Under the pieces are notes generated by a model. That model saw only the letters and a program-made list of their open reading frames with translations, searched no databases and was not told the origin of the DNA. DNA of 64,000 nt from Roseiarcus sp963823165 (GTDB lineage: Bacteria; Pseudomonadota; Alphaproteobacteria; Rhizobiales; Beijerinckiaceae): positions 1 through 64,000 of the forward strand of contig CAWGKV010000018.1 of NCBI GenBank assembly GCA_963823165.1, written 5' to 3'. Numbering within the stretch: position 1 is the stretch's first letter; the number at the start of each line of letters is the position of its first letter. Positions 41,287 through 50,178 of this stretch are shown here, piece by piece. The position numbers and the translations under genes are program-made.

Positions 41287-41311
41287 GGAACTTTTAACGG
41301 GGGAGTTCGTT
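41287..41311 (+). promoter_or_regulatory. EcfG-type general stress promoter of prkA-yeaH-spoVR
   Basis: GGAAC at 41287-41291, exactly 16 bases, then CGTT at 41308-41311: a perfect match to the alphaproteobacterial general-stress consensus. It lies about 225 bases before prkA and no other gene intervenes. Confidence 0.65.
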
Positions 41312-41535
41312 GACGCCGCGTCAACAACCCTGGGGCGAGCAAAGAAGTTGATGCTGTGCACAAATTTCTTCGTGTTGCGTAACGCATTGATTTCAGCCGC
41401 CTTCAGGGAAATTCGGCAGAAGCGCCCAGGCGATTTCTGTCGTGTCAATCTGGAACAATTTGCAGAATTTGTTAAACATTGGGTCGCACAGTTGATTCGC
41501 CCGGAAGAAGAAACCAGACACGCCGGAGACCCGAC

Positions 41536-43542
41536 ATGAACGTCGAAACTGCGTATGCATTCGCGCAAACGGGTTCAATCGGAGGGCCGCGTAGCGTGGC
41601 GGGAAATTCGGACATCTTCAACCTGTTCTCGTCGGCCTATGCGCGCGAGCGCCGCGAGCCGCTGAGCCTGAATGACTTTCTCGAGGGCTGCCGCGACAAC
41701 CCAGGCATGACCGCGTCAGCGGCGGAGCGAATGATCACGGCGATCGGGGACCCGGTCATCGTCGATACGTCCAAGGACTCGCGCCTCGGCCGCATCTTCC
41801 TCAATCGCACCATCAAGATCTATCCCTCCATGGCCGGGTTCTTCGGCATGGAGGACACGATCCAGCGGGTCGTGAGCTACTTCCAGCACGCGGCGCAAGG
41901 CCTCGAGGAACGCAAGCAGATACTCTATCTCCTGGGGCCGGTCGGCGGCGGCAAGTCATCCCTCGCCGAGCGGCTCAAGGCGCTCATGGAGACCCAGCCG
42001 ATCTACGTGCTCGCCGCCGGCGACGAGATCAGCCCGGTGTTCGAATCGCCCCTCGGCCTCTTCCGCCCGGAAGCGATGGGCGCGGCGCTCGAGAAGCGAT
42101 ACGGCATCGCGCTCCGCCGCCTGACCGGCATCTGCTCGCCGTGGGCGGCCAAGCGCCTCGACGCGTTCGACGGCGACCTTTCGCGATTCTCCGTCGTCAA
42201 GCTCTACCCGTCCAAGCTGCGTCAGATCGGCGTCGCCAAGACGGAGCCGGGCGACGAGAACAACCAGGACATCTCGACCCTCGTCGGCAAGGTCGACATT
42301 CGGAAGCTCGAGCATTTCTCGCAGCACGACCCCGACGCCTACAGCTACTCGGGCGGCCTCAACCGCACGACCCAGGGGCTCCTGGAATTCGTCGAGATGT
42401 TCAAGGCGCCGATCAAGGTGCTGCATCCGCTCCTGACCGCGACCCAGGAAGGCAATTACGCCGGCACCGAGAACCTTGGCGCTCTGCCGTTCCAGGGCAT
42501 CGTGCTCGCCCACTCGAACGAGTCCGAGTGGGAGCAGTTCAAGAACAACAAGAACAACGAGGCGTTCCTCGACCGCATCTGCGTGGTCAAGGTGCCTTAT
42601 TGCCTCCGCGTCACCGAGGAGGCGATGATCTACGCGAAACTGCTCGAGACCAGCGAGCTGTGCGAAGCGGCCTGCGCGCCGGAAGTGCTCGAGTTCCTGG
42701 CGCGCTTCTGCATCCTCACCCGCCTGAAGGAGCACCAGAATTCGCCGCTCTATTCAAAGCTGCGCGTTTACAACGGCGAGAGCCTGAAGGACACCGACCC
42801 CAAAGCGAAGTCGGTGCAGGAATACCGGGAGGCGGCAGGCGTCGCCGAGGGAATGACGGGCGTCTCCACCCGCTTCGCCTTCAAGGTGCTGTCCGAGACC
42901 TTCAACTTCGACAACGAGGAGATCGCCGCCGACCCGGTGCATCTCATGTATGTGCTCGAGCAGGCGATCAAGCGCGAGCAATATCCGAAGGACGTCGAGG
43001 ACAAGTATCTCGACTTCATCAAGTCGACCCTCGCGCCGCGCTACGCCGAGTTCATCGGCCGCGAGATCCAGAAGGCCTATATCGAGTCCTACAGCGAGTA
43101 CGGGCAGAACCTGTTCGATCGCTACATCGCGCACGCCGACGCCTGGATCGAGGAGCAGGACTTCAAGGACCCGGACACCGGCCAGGTGTTCGACCGGCAG
43201 GTGCTCGACGCCGAGCTGTCGAAGACCGAGAAGCCGGCCGGCATCGCCAATCCCAAGGATTTCCGCAACGAAATCGTCAAGTTTGCATTGCGGTCCCGCG
43301 CAGCCAACCAGGGCAAGAACCCCTCCTGGACGGCTTATGAGAAGATTCGCGAGGTTATCGAGAAGCGGATGTTCAGCCAGGTCGAGGACCTGCTCCCCAT
43401 CATCAGTTTCGGGGCCAAGCAGGACTCCAAGACCGAAAAGCAGCATGCCGACTTCCTCGATCGGATGAAGGCGCGTGGCTACACCGAGCGCCAGGTCCGC
43501 CGCCTCGTGGAGTGGTACATGCGGGTCAACAAGGCCGGATAG
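41536..43542 (+). CDS. prkA: PrkA-family serine protein kinase (YeaG-like)
   Basis: A 668-residue AAA+/kinase protein of the PrkA (YeaG) family, linked to stationary-phase and nutrient-stress responses. The Walker A loop is LLGPVGGGKSSLAERLKALM. YSYSGGLNRTTQGLLEFVEM and VLHPLLTATQEGNYAGTENL are conserved family blocks. The C-terminal region (KYLDFIKSTLAPRYAEFIGR onward) is the PrkA kinase-like part. MNVETAYAFAQTG at 41536 has GGAG upstream. It is the first gene of the prkA-yeaH-spoVR block, two bases before yeaH. Confidence 0.95.
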   Translation: MNVETAYAFAQTGSIGGPRSVAGNSDIFNLFSSAYARERREPLSLNDFLEGCRDNPGMTASAAERMITAIGDPVIVDTSKDSRLGRIFLNRTIKIYPSMAGFFGMEDTIQRVVSYFQHAAQGLEERKQILYLLGPVGGGKSSLAERLKALMETQPIYVLAAGDEISPVFESPLGLFRPEAMGAALEKRYGIALRRLTGICSPWAAKRLDAFDGDLSRFSVVKLYPSKLRQIGVAKTEPGDENNQDISTLVGKVDIRKLEHFSQHDPDAYSYSGGLNRTTQGLLEFVEMFKAPIKVLHPLLTATQEGNYAGTENLGALPFQGIVLAHSNESEWEQFKNNKNNEAFLDRICVVKVPYCLRVTEEAMIYAKLLETSELCEAACAPEVLEFLARFCILTRLKEHQNSPLYSKLRVYNGESLKDTDPKAKSVQEYREAAGVAEGMTGVSTRFAFKVLSETFNFDNEEIAADPVHLMYVLEQAIKREQYPKDVEDKYLDFIKSTLAPRYAEFIGREIQKAYIESYSEYGQNLFDRYIAHADAWIEEQDFKDPDTGQVFDRQVLDAELSKTEKPAGIANPKDFRNEIVKFALRSRAANQGKNPSWTAYEKIREVIEKRMFSQVEDLLPIISFGAKQDSKTEKQHADFLDRMKARGYTERQVRRLVEWYMRVNKAG

Positions 43543-43543
43543 C

Positions 43544-44851
43544 ATGGCCCAGTTCGTCGACCGACGCCTCAATCCGCGCGACAAGAGCCTCGGCAATCGC
43601 CAGCGCTTCCTTCGCCGGACCCGCGCGGAGGTCAAGCGCGCGGTGGACAAGGCGGTAGCGGAGCGGACGATCGCCGACGCGGGCAAGGGCGGGGCGGTAT
43701 CGATTCCCACCGACGGCATCAGCGAGCCGCAGTTCCATCTGTCCCGGGACATCGGCGAACGCGAATACGTGCTCCCTGGCAACAAGGAGTTTGTCGCCGG
43801 GGACCGCATCGACAAGCCGAGGGGCGGAGGCGGGGGCGCAGGGGGCCGGGAGGGGGCGGACTCCGGCGGCGGCGAGGATCCGTTCTCGTTCGCCCTCACC
43901 GAAGCCGAATTCCTCGACATCCTGTTCGAGGACCTCGAGCTTCCCGACTTGATCAAGGCGTCGCTGAAGGACGCCACCGCGCGAGAGTTCCGCCGCGCCG
44001 GCTACACCAGCGACGGCGCCACGCCCAACCTCGCCGTTCTGCGCACCATGCGGGTCAGCATGAGCCGCAGACTCGCGCTACGCCGACCGACCCCCGCCGA
44101 GCTCCAGGCGCTGGAGGCCCAGTTGGCCGCGCTGCGCGCCAAGCCGGTTATCGAAGCCGCCGATCAGTCCCGGATCAGCGAGCTCGACGCCGAGATCGGC
44201 CGCCTGAAGCGCCGCCAGCTCGCCATTCCCTTCATCGATCCGATCGACGTCCGCTACAATCGCTTCAACCCGGTCGTCGTGCCGCGCGCCAAGGCGGTCA
44301 TGTTCTGCCTGATGGACGTGTCGGCTTCGATGGGCGAGCGCGAGAAAGATCTCGCCAAGCGCTTCTTCATCCTGCTGCACCTTTTCCTGAAACGGAAATA
44401 CGAGCGGGTCGACATCGTCTTCATCCGCCACACCCATGAGGCGGCGGAGGTCGACGAGCAGGAGTTCTTCTATGGCCGGGAGACCGGCGGCACGGTTGTC
44501 AGCTCCGCGCTGAAGACGATGATCGCGGTGCGCGACGCGCGCTACCCCACAGCCGACTGGAACGTCTATTGCGCGCAGGCCTCCGACGGCGACAATTCGG
44601 CGGGCAACTCGCGAGAGTGCGTCTCTCTCCTCGGCAAGGCGATCCTGCCTCTGACGCAATATTACGCCTATATCGAGATCGCCGAGGAAGACGCGTCGGA
44701 TGCCCGCGATAAGGACTTGTGGCGCGCCTATGCGGGACTCAAGGAAAGCGCCCGCAATTTCGCCATGGCGCGGGTCGCAGGCCGCGCCGACATCTATCCG
44801 GTTTTCCGCAAGCTCTTCGCCAGACAGCCCAAACAGGGGGCGATGTCATGA
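43544..44851 (+). CDS. yeaH: YeaH/YhbH family protein
   Basis: A 435-residue protein of the UPF0229/YhbH family that always travels with prkA and spoVR. The N-terminus FVDRRLNPRDKSLGNRQRFL is conserved, followed by a Gly-rich linker near residue 88. A von Willebrand A-like domain carries VMFCLMDVSASMGEREKDLA, a DxSxS metal site, and later DWNVYCAQASDGDNSA. The biochemical role is unknown, but it is thought to act with the kinase. Its stop overlaps the spoVR start (ATGA). Confidence 0.93.
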   Translation: MAQFVDRRLNPRDKSLGNRQRFLRRTRAEVKRAVDKAVAERTIADAGKGGAVSIPTDGISEPQFHLSRDIGEREYVLPGNKEFVAGDRIDKPRGGGGGAGGREGADSGGGEDPFSFALTEAEFLDILFEDLELPDLIKASLKDATAREFRRAGYTSDGATPNLAVLRTMRVSMSRRLALRRPTPAELQALEAQLAALRAKPVIEAADQSRISELDAEIGRLKRRQLAIPFIDPIDVRYNRFNPVVVPRAKAVMFCLMDVSASMGEREKDLAKRFFILLHLFLKRKYERVDIVFIRHTHEAAEVDEQEFFYGRETGGTVVSSALKTMIAVRDARYPTADWNVYCAQASDGDNSAGNSRECVSLLGKAILPLTQYYAYIEIAEEDASDARDKDLWRAYAGLKESARNFAMARVAGRADIYPVFRKLFARQPKQGAMS

Positions 44852-46374
44852 CAACCGCCGCTCTGAGGCCAGGCGTAGCGGCGCGCGGCGGCCTCCTTTT
44901 CGACGGAGCCGAATGGGACTTCGAGACGGTGCGGCGCGTCTATGCCGCGGTCGACGAGATCGCGCGCGACGAGCTTGGCCTGGACGTCTTTCCCAACCAG
45001 ATCGAGATCATCTCGGCCGAGCAGATGCTGGACGCCTATTCCTCGGTCGGCATGCCGTTGATGTACGCCCACTGGTCCTACGGCAAGCGCTTCGCCCGCG
45101 ACGAAGCCCTTTATCGCAAGGGCTACCAGGCGCTGGCCTACGAGATCGTCATCAACTCCAATCCCTGCATCAGCTATTGCATGGAGGAGAACACGATGGC
45201 GATGCAGACCCTCGTCATCGCCCACGCCGCCTTCGGCCACAACCACTTCTTCAAGAACAACTATCTGTTCCAGCAGTGGACCGATCCGACCGGCATCCTG
45301 GACTACCTCGACTTCGCCAAGCGCTACGTCGCCTCATGCGAGGAGCGCCACGGCGTCGAGGCCGTCGAGACGACGCTCGACGCCGCGCACGCGCTGATGG
45401 GGCAGGGCGTCTTCCGATACCGCCGCGCCCCAAAGGTGAACCTGGCGGAGTACGAGAAGCGGCGGCGCGAAAAGGCGGAGCGCGAGACGCGGGACTATTG
45501 CGACCTCTGGCGAACCGTGCCCGGGGGCGCGCCGTCCCAGGAGAAAGACCTCACCGAGGACGAAGTGCGCGAGCGCAAGCGCCGCCTGCGCTTGCCAGAG
45601 GAGAACCTGCTCTATTTTCTGGAAAAGAACAGTCCCGTGCTTCGCAGCTGGCAGCGCGAGCTCCTGCGGATCGTGCGCAATCTCGCGCAATATTTCTATC
45701 CGCAGCGCCAGACCAAGCTGATGAACGAGGGTTGCGCCACCTTCGTCCATTACACGATCGTCAACCGGCTTTTTGACAAGGGCCTGATCTCGGAGGGCGC
45801 GCTTCTCGAGATCCTGCACAGCCACGCGAACGTGATCGCGCAGTTCGATTTCGACGACCCGCGCTACGGCGGCTTCAACCCATACGCGCTCGGCTTCGCC
45901 ATGATGCAGGACATCCAGCGCATCTGCGTCGCCCCGAGCGACGAGGATCGTGAATGGTTCCCCGACATAGCCGGCCGGCAGGACTGGGCCGCCGTGCTGC
46001 GCGACGTCTGGGCGAATTACCGCGACGAATCCTTCGTGCGGCAGTTCCTCTCCCCCCGCCTCATCCGCAAGTTCAAGCTGTTCGCGCTCAGCGACAAGGC
46101 CTCCGAACCCGCCGTGAGGGTCGATGCGATCCACGACGACGTCGGGTATCGCAGGGTGCGCTCGGCGCTCGCCGACAGTTACGACGTCGCGGCGAACGAT
46201 CCCGATATCCAGGTGGTCGACGTCGACCTCATGGGCGACCGCCCGCTCGTCCTGCGCCACGCCGTGAGGAACGGCGTCGGCCTCGCCGAAGCCGGACGCG
46301 AGGCCACGATGCGCCACATCCGCCGCTTGTGGGGCTATCAAGTGCGGCTCGAAGAGATGCCGGCCGACGCATAG
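44848..46374 (+). CDS. spoVR: SpoVR family protein (YcgB-like)
   Basis: A 508-residue SpoVR/YcgB protein. Family blocks are WDFETVRRVYAAVDEIARDE, MYAHWSYGKRF, YEIVINSNPCISYCMEENTM and the long FVHYTIVNRLFDKGLISEGA. The name comes from a Bacillus sporulation cortex gene, and in Proteobacteria it is part of the stress-linked prkA block. The ATG at 44848 overlaps the yeaH stop, so translation is coupled. The biochemical function is not known. Confidence 0.94.
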   Translation: MTTAALRPGVAARGGLLFDGAEWDFETVRRVYAAVDEIARDELGLDVFPNQIEIISAEQMLDAYSSVGMPLMYAHWSYGKRFARDEALYRKGYQALAYEIVINSNPCISYCMEENTMAMQTLVIAHAAFGHNHFFKNNYLFQQWTDPTGILDYLDFAKRYVASCEERHGVEAVETTLDAAHALMGQGVFRYRRAPKVNLAEYEKRRREKAERETRDYCDLWRTVPGGAPSQEKDLTEDEVRERKRRLRLPEENLLYFLEKNSPVLRSWQRELLRIVRNLAQYFYPQRQTKLMNEGCATFVHYTIVNRLFDKGLISEGALLEILHSHANVIAQFDFDDPRYGGFNPYALGFAMMQDIQRICVAPSDEDREWFPDIAGRQDWAAVLRDVWANYRDESFVRQFLSPRLIRKFKLFALSDKASEPAVRVDAIHDDVGYRRVRSALADSYDVAANDPDIQVVDVDLMGDRPLVLRHAVRNGVGLAEAGREATMRHIRRLWGYQVRLEEMPADA

Positions 46375-46674
46375 TCCGTTCTCCCGCTCGTCGCCGCGGC
46401 GTCCACACATCTCACACTCCTCAGCTTGCTGGCGAAGGTTGCACCGCAGCGTCGCTGGGGGAGCGGTCGCGTACGGACAAAGCGGCCCGTCTGCTCATGG
46501 CTCCGGCGTTTCAGGGCAATCCGGCTGTAGGGAAGTGACGCGGGCTTGACCCCGAAAGGTTTGCTTCGACGATCGACGTCACCCGCATGCCTTTTTGTCT
46601 GGTAAACTCCAGTTGACGAGCCCGGCCACTCTCTGCGAAGCCCGGCGACAGACACGACGAAGGGAGGGACGATC
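46375..46674. other. intergenic region before the sugar isomerase gene
   Basis: 300 bases with no gene. I see no strong hairpin or promoter beyond the isomerase ribosome binding site (GAAGGGAGGG) near 46660. Confidence 0.4.
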
Positions 46675-48303
46675 ATGGCCTCGCAAAAGAAAGTCCTGAT
46701 GGCGGCGAGCGGCGATCTGCGCCAGAGCGCCAACGAAACTTGCTGGCCGGCCCAGGAAGCGATGGAGAAGCAGGTCGTGGCGGCGCTCGACGCCTTCGGC
46801 GTCGAGGTCGAGCGCGCGCATCCCTACGATCCGGTTCTCCGCCACGGCTTCATCGCCAGCCAGAAGCAGGGGCTCGAAATCTTCTCGAAGGTCGACCCCG
46901 GTCTGCCGATCGTCGTGGCCGAGGCGGTGTGGCAGTACACCAACCACGTCCTGCCCGGCCTCATCGGCCATCGCGGCCCGATCCTGACGGTTGCGAACTG
47001 GTCAGGGCAATGGCCGGGCCTCGTCGGCATGCTCAATCTCAACGGGTCCCTGACCAAAGCGGGCACGCCATACAGCACCCTGTGGAGCGAGACTTTTACC
47101 GACGAGGGGTTCAGGCAGAAGCTCGGCCAGTGGCTGAGGGAAGGGCGAGTCGCGCACGACGCCTCGCACGTCCGCGCCTTCGATCCGGCCGCCGCGCCGG
47201 CGCGCGCCCGCGAGGTCGCGGACGGGATCGCCGCCGATTTCCGCCGGCGCAAGGCGATCATGGGCGTCTTCGACGAAGGCTGCATGGGGATGTACAACGC
47301 GATCATCCCGGACGAGCTCCTTTTCCCGCTCGGCGTGTTCAAGGAACGCCTGTCGCAGTCCGCCCTCTACGCGGCCTCGCGCGAGGTCCCGGAGGCGGAA
47401 GCCGTCGCCGTCTTCGACTGGCTGACGAAGGCCGGCATGACCTTCCATTTCGGCGAGGATCCGGAAACCGACCTCACCCGCGATCAGGTCCTCGACCAAT
47501 GCCGGATGTATATCGCCGCGGCGCGGATCGCCGAGACGTTCGGCTGCGACGCGATCGGCATCCAATATCAGCAGGGCCTGAAGGACCTCATGCCCGCCTC
47601 GGACTTGGCCGAGGGGATGCTGAACAACGACGACCGTCCGCCCGTCAAAGGCGCGGACGGAAGGCCGATCCGCGACGGCAAGGCGATCGTGCACTTCAAC
47701 GAAGTGGACGAATGCGCCGGGCTCGACGCGCTGTTCACCAATCGCGTGCACCGCGCGCTCGGCCAGCCGGTCGAGACAACCTTGCACGACATCCGCTGGG
47801 GCGACGCCGACCGGAGCGGGACAACAAAGGACTACGTCTGGGTGTTCGAGATTTCGGGCGCCGCGCCTCCTGCCCACCACATCGGCGGCTGGGCCGGCAC
47901 CGACAGTTTGCGCCAGCCCCCTATGTATTTCCGGCTCGGCGGCGGAACCGTTCGCGGGATCGCCAAGCCCGGCGCCATTGTCTGGTCGCGCGTCTTCGTC
48001 GAGGCGGGAAAGCTCAAAATGGACATCGGACGCGCCCGCGTGGCGGAGCTGCCGAAGGAGGAAACCGAGCGGCGTTGGCGCGACACGACGCCGCAGTGGC
48101 CGATCATGCACGGCGTGCTGCACGGCGTGACGCGGGACCAGATGATGGCCCGCCACAAGGCGAACCACATCCAGGTCGCCTACGCCAATTCGCCGGCCGA
48201 GGCGGATCTCGCGCTGGCGACGAAGGCGTCGCTCGCGGCCGACCTAGGCATCGAAGTTTTCCTCTGCGGCACGAAAGCCGACGGGACGGCGCTCGTTCAC
48301 TAG
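46675..48303 (+). CDS. L-fucose/L-arabinose isomerase family protein
   Basis: A 542-residue sugar isomerase fold. It resembles fucose-isomerase-like proteins: FGVEVERAHPYDPVLRHGFI, GPILTVANWSGQWPGLVGML, and VFDEGCMGMYNAIIPDELLF with the metal-binding acidic residue. A further metal-binding block is FGCDAIGIQYQQGLKDLMPA. The C-terminal part includes PIMHGVLHGVTRDQMMARHK. It should isomerise an aldose such as fucose or arabinose. Sugar ABC transporter genes nearby (49063-51198) suggest a shared pathway. Confidence 0.85.
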   Translation: MASQKKVLMAASGDLRQSANETCWPAQEAMEKQVVAALDAFGVEVERAHPYDPVLRHGFIASQKQGLEIFSKVDPGLPIVVAEAVWQYTNHVLPGLIGHRGPILTVANWSGQWPGLVGMLNLNGSLTKAGTPYSTLWSETFTDEGFRQKLGQWLREGRVAHDASHVRAFDPAAAPARAREVADGIAADFRRRKAIMGVFDEGCMGMYNAIIPDELLFPLGVFKERLSQSALYAASREVPEAEAVAVFDWLTKAGMTFHFGEDPETDLTRDQVLDQCRMYIAAARIAETFGCDAIGIQYQQGLKDLMPASDLAEGMLNNDDRPPVKGADGRPIRDGKAIVHFNEVDECAGLDALFTNRVHRALGQPVETTLHDIRWGDADRSGTTKDYVWVFEISGAAPPAHHIGGWAGTDSLRQPPMYFRLGGGTVRGIAKPGAIVWSRVFVEAGKLKMDIGRARVAELPKEETERRWRDTTPQWPIMHGVLHGVTRDQMMARHKANHIQVAYANSPAEADLALATKASLAADLGIEVFLCGTKADGTALVH

Positions 48304-48323
48304 CTCTGGCGCCGGGCCTAAAT

Positions 48324-48683
48324 TCAGGCGCTCCAGGACGAATCGCCGACCCTCCGGAGAGACGCCAACAAACTCAGCCGCGCGGTCGCCATGTGGGCCG
48401 CGCAGCTTTCCGAGACGGCCGAAGCGTCTCTGCTCAGAAGGGCGCCGATATAGGCAAGGTGCTCGCGCATGGCGGCGATGTTGCGTTGCTTCTCGTCCTG
48501 CTTGTTCCACTGGTAATGATAATGGAAGATCATCGAGATCACGTCGTAAAAGCCGACGATGAAGCGGTTGCGTGACGCATCGTTGATGCAGCGATGAAGG
48601 CGCTCATCGAGCTCAGAGAAGTCGGTGAATCGCGTCTCGCCGACCTTGGCCCTCTGTCCTTTTTGTGCGAGGGCGTTCGTCAA
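48324..48683 (-). pseudogene. GntR/FadR-type regulator, C-terminal FCD fragment
   Basis: Only the ligand-binding FCD part is present: FSELDERLHRCINDASRNRF and YQWNKQDEKQRNIAAMREHL. The His/Asp/Arg pattern fits a metal-bound FCD pocket. The N-terminal winged helix of about 70 residues is absent and not found upstream in any frame. A complete protein is 210-240 residues, while this is 119. It lies between the sugar isomerase and the ABC transporter, so it is probably the remnant of their regulator. Confidence 0.7.
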
Positions 48684-49062
48684 AAAAACAGCTTGACCTG
48701 CCTACCGCAAGGCGTTTTTTATCCGTAACGAACAAAAACATTGACGGGAGAAACGTGGTTGCGGGCCCTGTTTTGCGTCAGGCTTAGGGAAGCCGCTGGT
48801 CGAGGTCTGACCGACATGGCGCCCCAATTGTTCGTTTCACCCCCGATCAAACCATGAAGCAGCGGCATTTCGGCGCATTGGCCTGCCTTGCTGAAGCCAA
48901 TACTCTCCGTGTAAGCCTGCCCACGCTAGAGTCGCGGTCACTTCGAACGAAGAGCCGTTTCAAGCCCTGCCGGATGAACGATCATCCCACGAAGCACGAT
49001 CCGGTTCGCCGGAATCGAAAGCAGAGAGAGCCGCCCTGGCTCTCGCCTATGGAGGAAAAAGC
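48684..49062. other. intergenic region before the sugar-binding protein gene
   Basis: 379 bases. TTGACC followed 17-18 bases later by TTTTAT near 48692-48722 could be a promoter. A plus-strand frame at 48854-49066 lacks a recognisable product. GGAGGAAAAA at 49051-49060 is the binding-protein ribosome site. Confidence 0.4.
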
Positions 49063-50024
49063 ATGAAAAAATTCCTGATCGCGACCGCTCTGACGTCGCT
49101 CGCCGCCGTCGTCAGCGCGCCGGGCTACGCAGCCGACAGCCGACAATTCCTGTCATCGTCAAGGACACCACCTCGGGCTATTGGCAGATCGTGTTCGCCG
49201 GCGCGCGCCAAGCCGCCAAGGACCTCAACGTCAAGGTCCCCGAACTCGGCGCGCAGTCCGAATCCGACATCAACGGCGAGATCACGATCCTCGAAAACGC
49301 GGTCGCCGAAAAGCCCGCCGCGGTCGTCATCGCGCCGACCCAGTTCAAGGCGCTCGGCCAGCCGATCGACGAGGCGGCGAAGAAAGTGCCGATCATCGGC
49401 ATCGATTCCGCCGCCAACTCGAAGTCTTTCACCTCGTTCCTGACGACGGACAACGAGGTTGGCGGACGCAAAGCGGCCGACGGCATGGCCGATGCGATCA
49501 AGGCCAAATACGGGAAGGCCGAGGGCGAGGTTGCGCTCATCACGCATCTGCCCGGCGTCGGATCGCTGATGGCGCGCAACAAAGGCTACAAAGAAGAGCT
49601 GGCCGAAAAATATCCCGGCCTGAAGCTGGTCGCCGACAAGGTGTCCGACGGCAATGCGACGACCGGCCTCAACATCATGACCGACCTCATCACCGCCATG
49701 CCGAATCTGCGCGGCGTATTCGCCGACAACCTCATCCAGTGTCAGGGCGCGAGTCAGGCGATCGCCGAAAACAAGAAGGGCGACACGATCAAGCTGGTGT
49801 GTTTCGACTCCGACGACAAGCTGATCGGGTACCTCAAGGACGGCACGATCGCCGCCCTGTTGCTCCAAGACCCCTATCGGATGGGCTACGACGGCGTGAA
49901 GACGGCGCTCGCCGCGTCGAAGGGCGAGAAGGTGCCGGCGAACGTCGACACCGGCGCGAACCTGGTCACCAAGGCCAACATGGATCAGCCGAAGGAGCAT
50001 GCGCTGCTCTATCCGCCGAAGTGA
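49063..50024 (+). pseudogene. sugar ABC transporter periplasmic binding protein, frameshifted
   Basis: MKKFLIATALTSLAAVVSAP with GYAAD is a signal peptide. Just after it, near 49131-49137, one base is missing: adding an A gives ADKPTIPVIVKDTTSGYWQI and continuity with VFAGARQAAKDLNVKVPELG. The remainder is a type 1 periplasmic sugar-binding protein, with AAVVIAPTQFKALGQPIDEA, EVALITHLPGVGSLMARNKG and VFADNLIQCQGASQAIAENK, of the RbsB/rhizopine-binding class. With the frame broken, only the signal peptide would be made in frame. Confidence 0.88.
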
Positions 50025-50033
50025 TCCAACCCC

Positions 50034-50064
50034 GGGCGCGCCGCGTTGTGACGTCGGCGCGCCC
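50034..50064. terminator. intercistronic hairpin after the binding-protein gene
   Basis: GGGCGCGCCG and CGGCGCGCCC form a perfect ten-base-pair stem around an 11-base loop. It lies ten bases after the binding-protein stop and before the permease, with no T-run. Such hairpins usually protect the upstream message so that binding protein exceeds permease. Confidence 0.65.
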
Positions 50065-50178
50065 GACTTCCTCCAACAAGCCGTAATCAAGAGCCGGCGC
50101 TCCGGAATGTCTTGCGCGACGCCCGAGCGCGGTGGATGATGTCCGCCGGAACAAGAAAGATTTGCCCAAGGCGCGACC

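Larger units (their letters stand above)
40500..41535. other. 1-kb gene-free region before prkA
   Basis: No convincing gene. It contains the 18-bp repeat pair with folD, then degenerate frames (for example 40674-41171 and 41168-41539 on the plus strand) without ribosome binding sites or recognisable products. An EcfG-type promoter is at 41287-41311. GC drops near 41330-41480, which is the presumed prkA leader. Confidence 0.55.

Noticed and set aside
40674..41539. Two plus-strand frames before prkA
   Set aside because: No ribosome sites, no recognisable domains, and the second covers the EcfG promoter and the prkA leader.
46740..48575. 611-residue plus-strand frame overlapping the sugar isomerase
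   Set aside because: It runs in another frame of a clearly conserved gene and is Arg/Pro-rich, typical of a shadow.
48854..49066. 70-residue frame before the sugar-binding protein
   Set aside because: No ribosome site, no family, and it overlaps the binding-protein leader.
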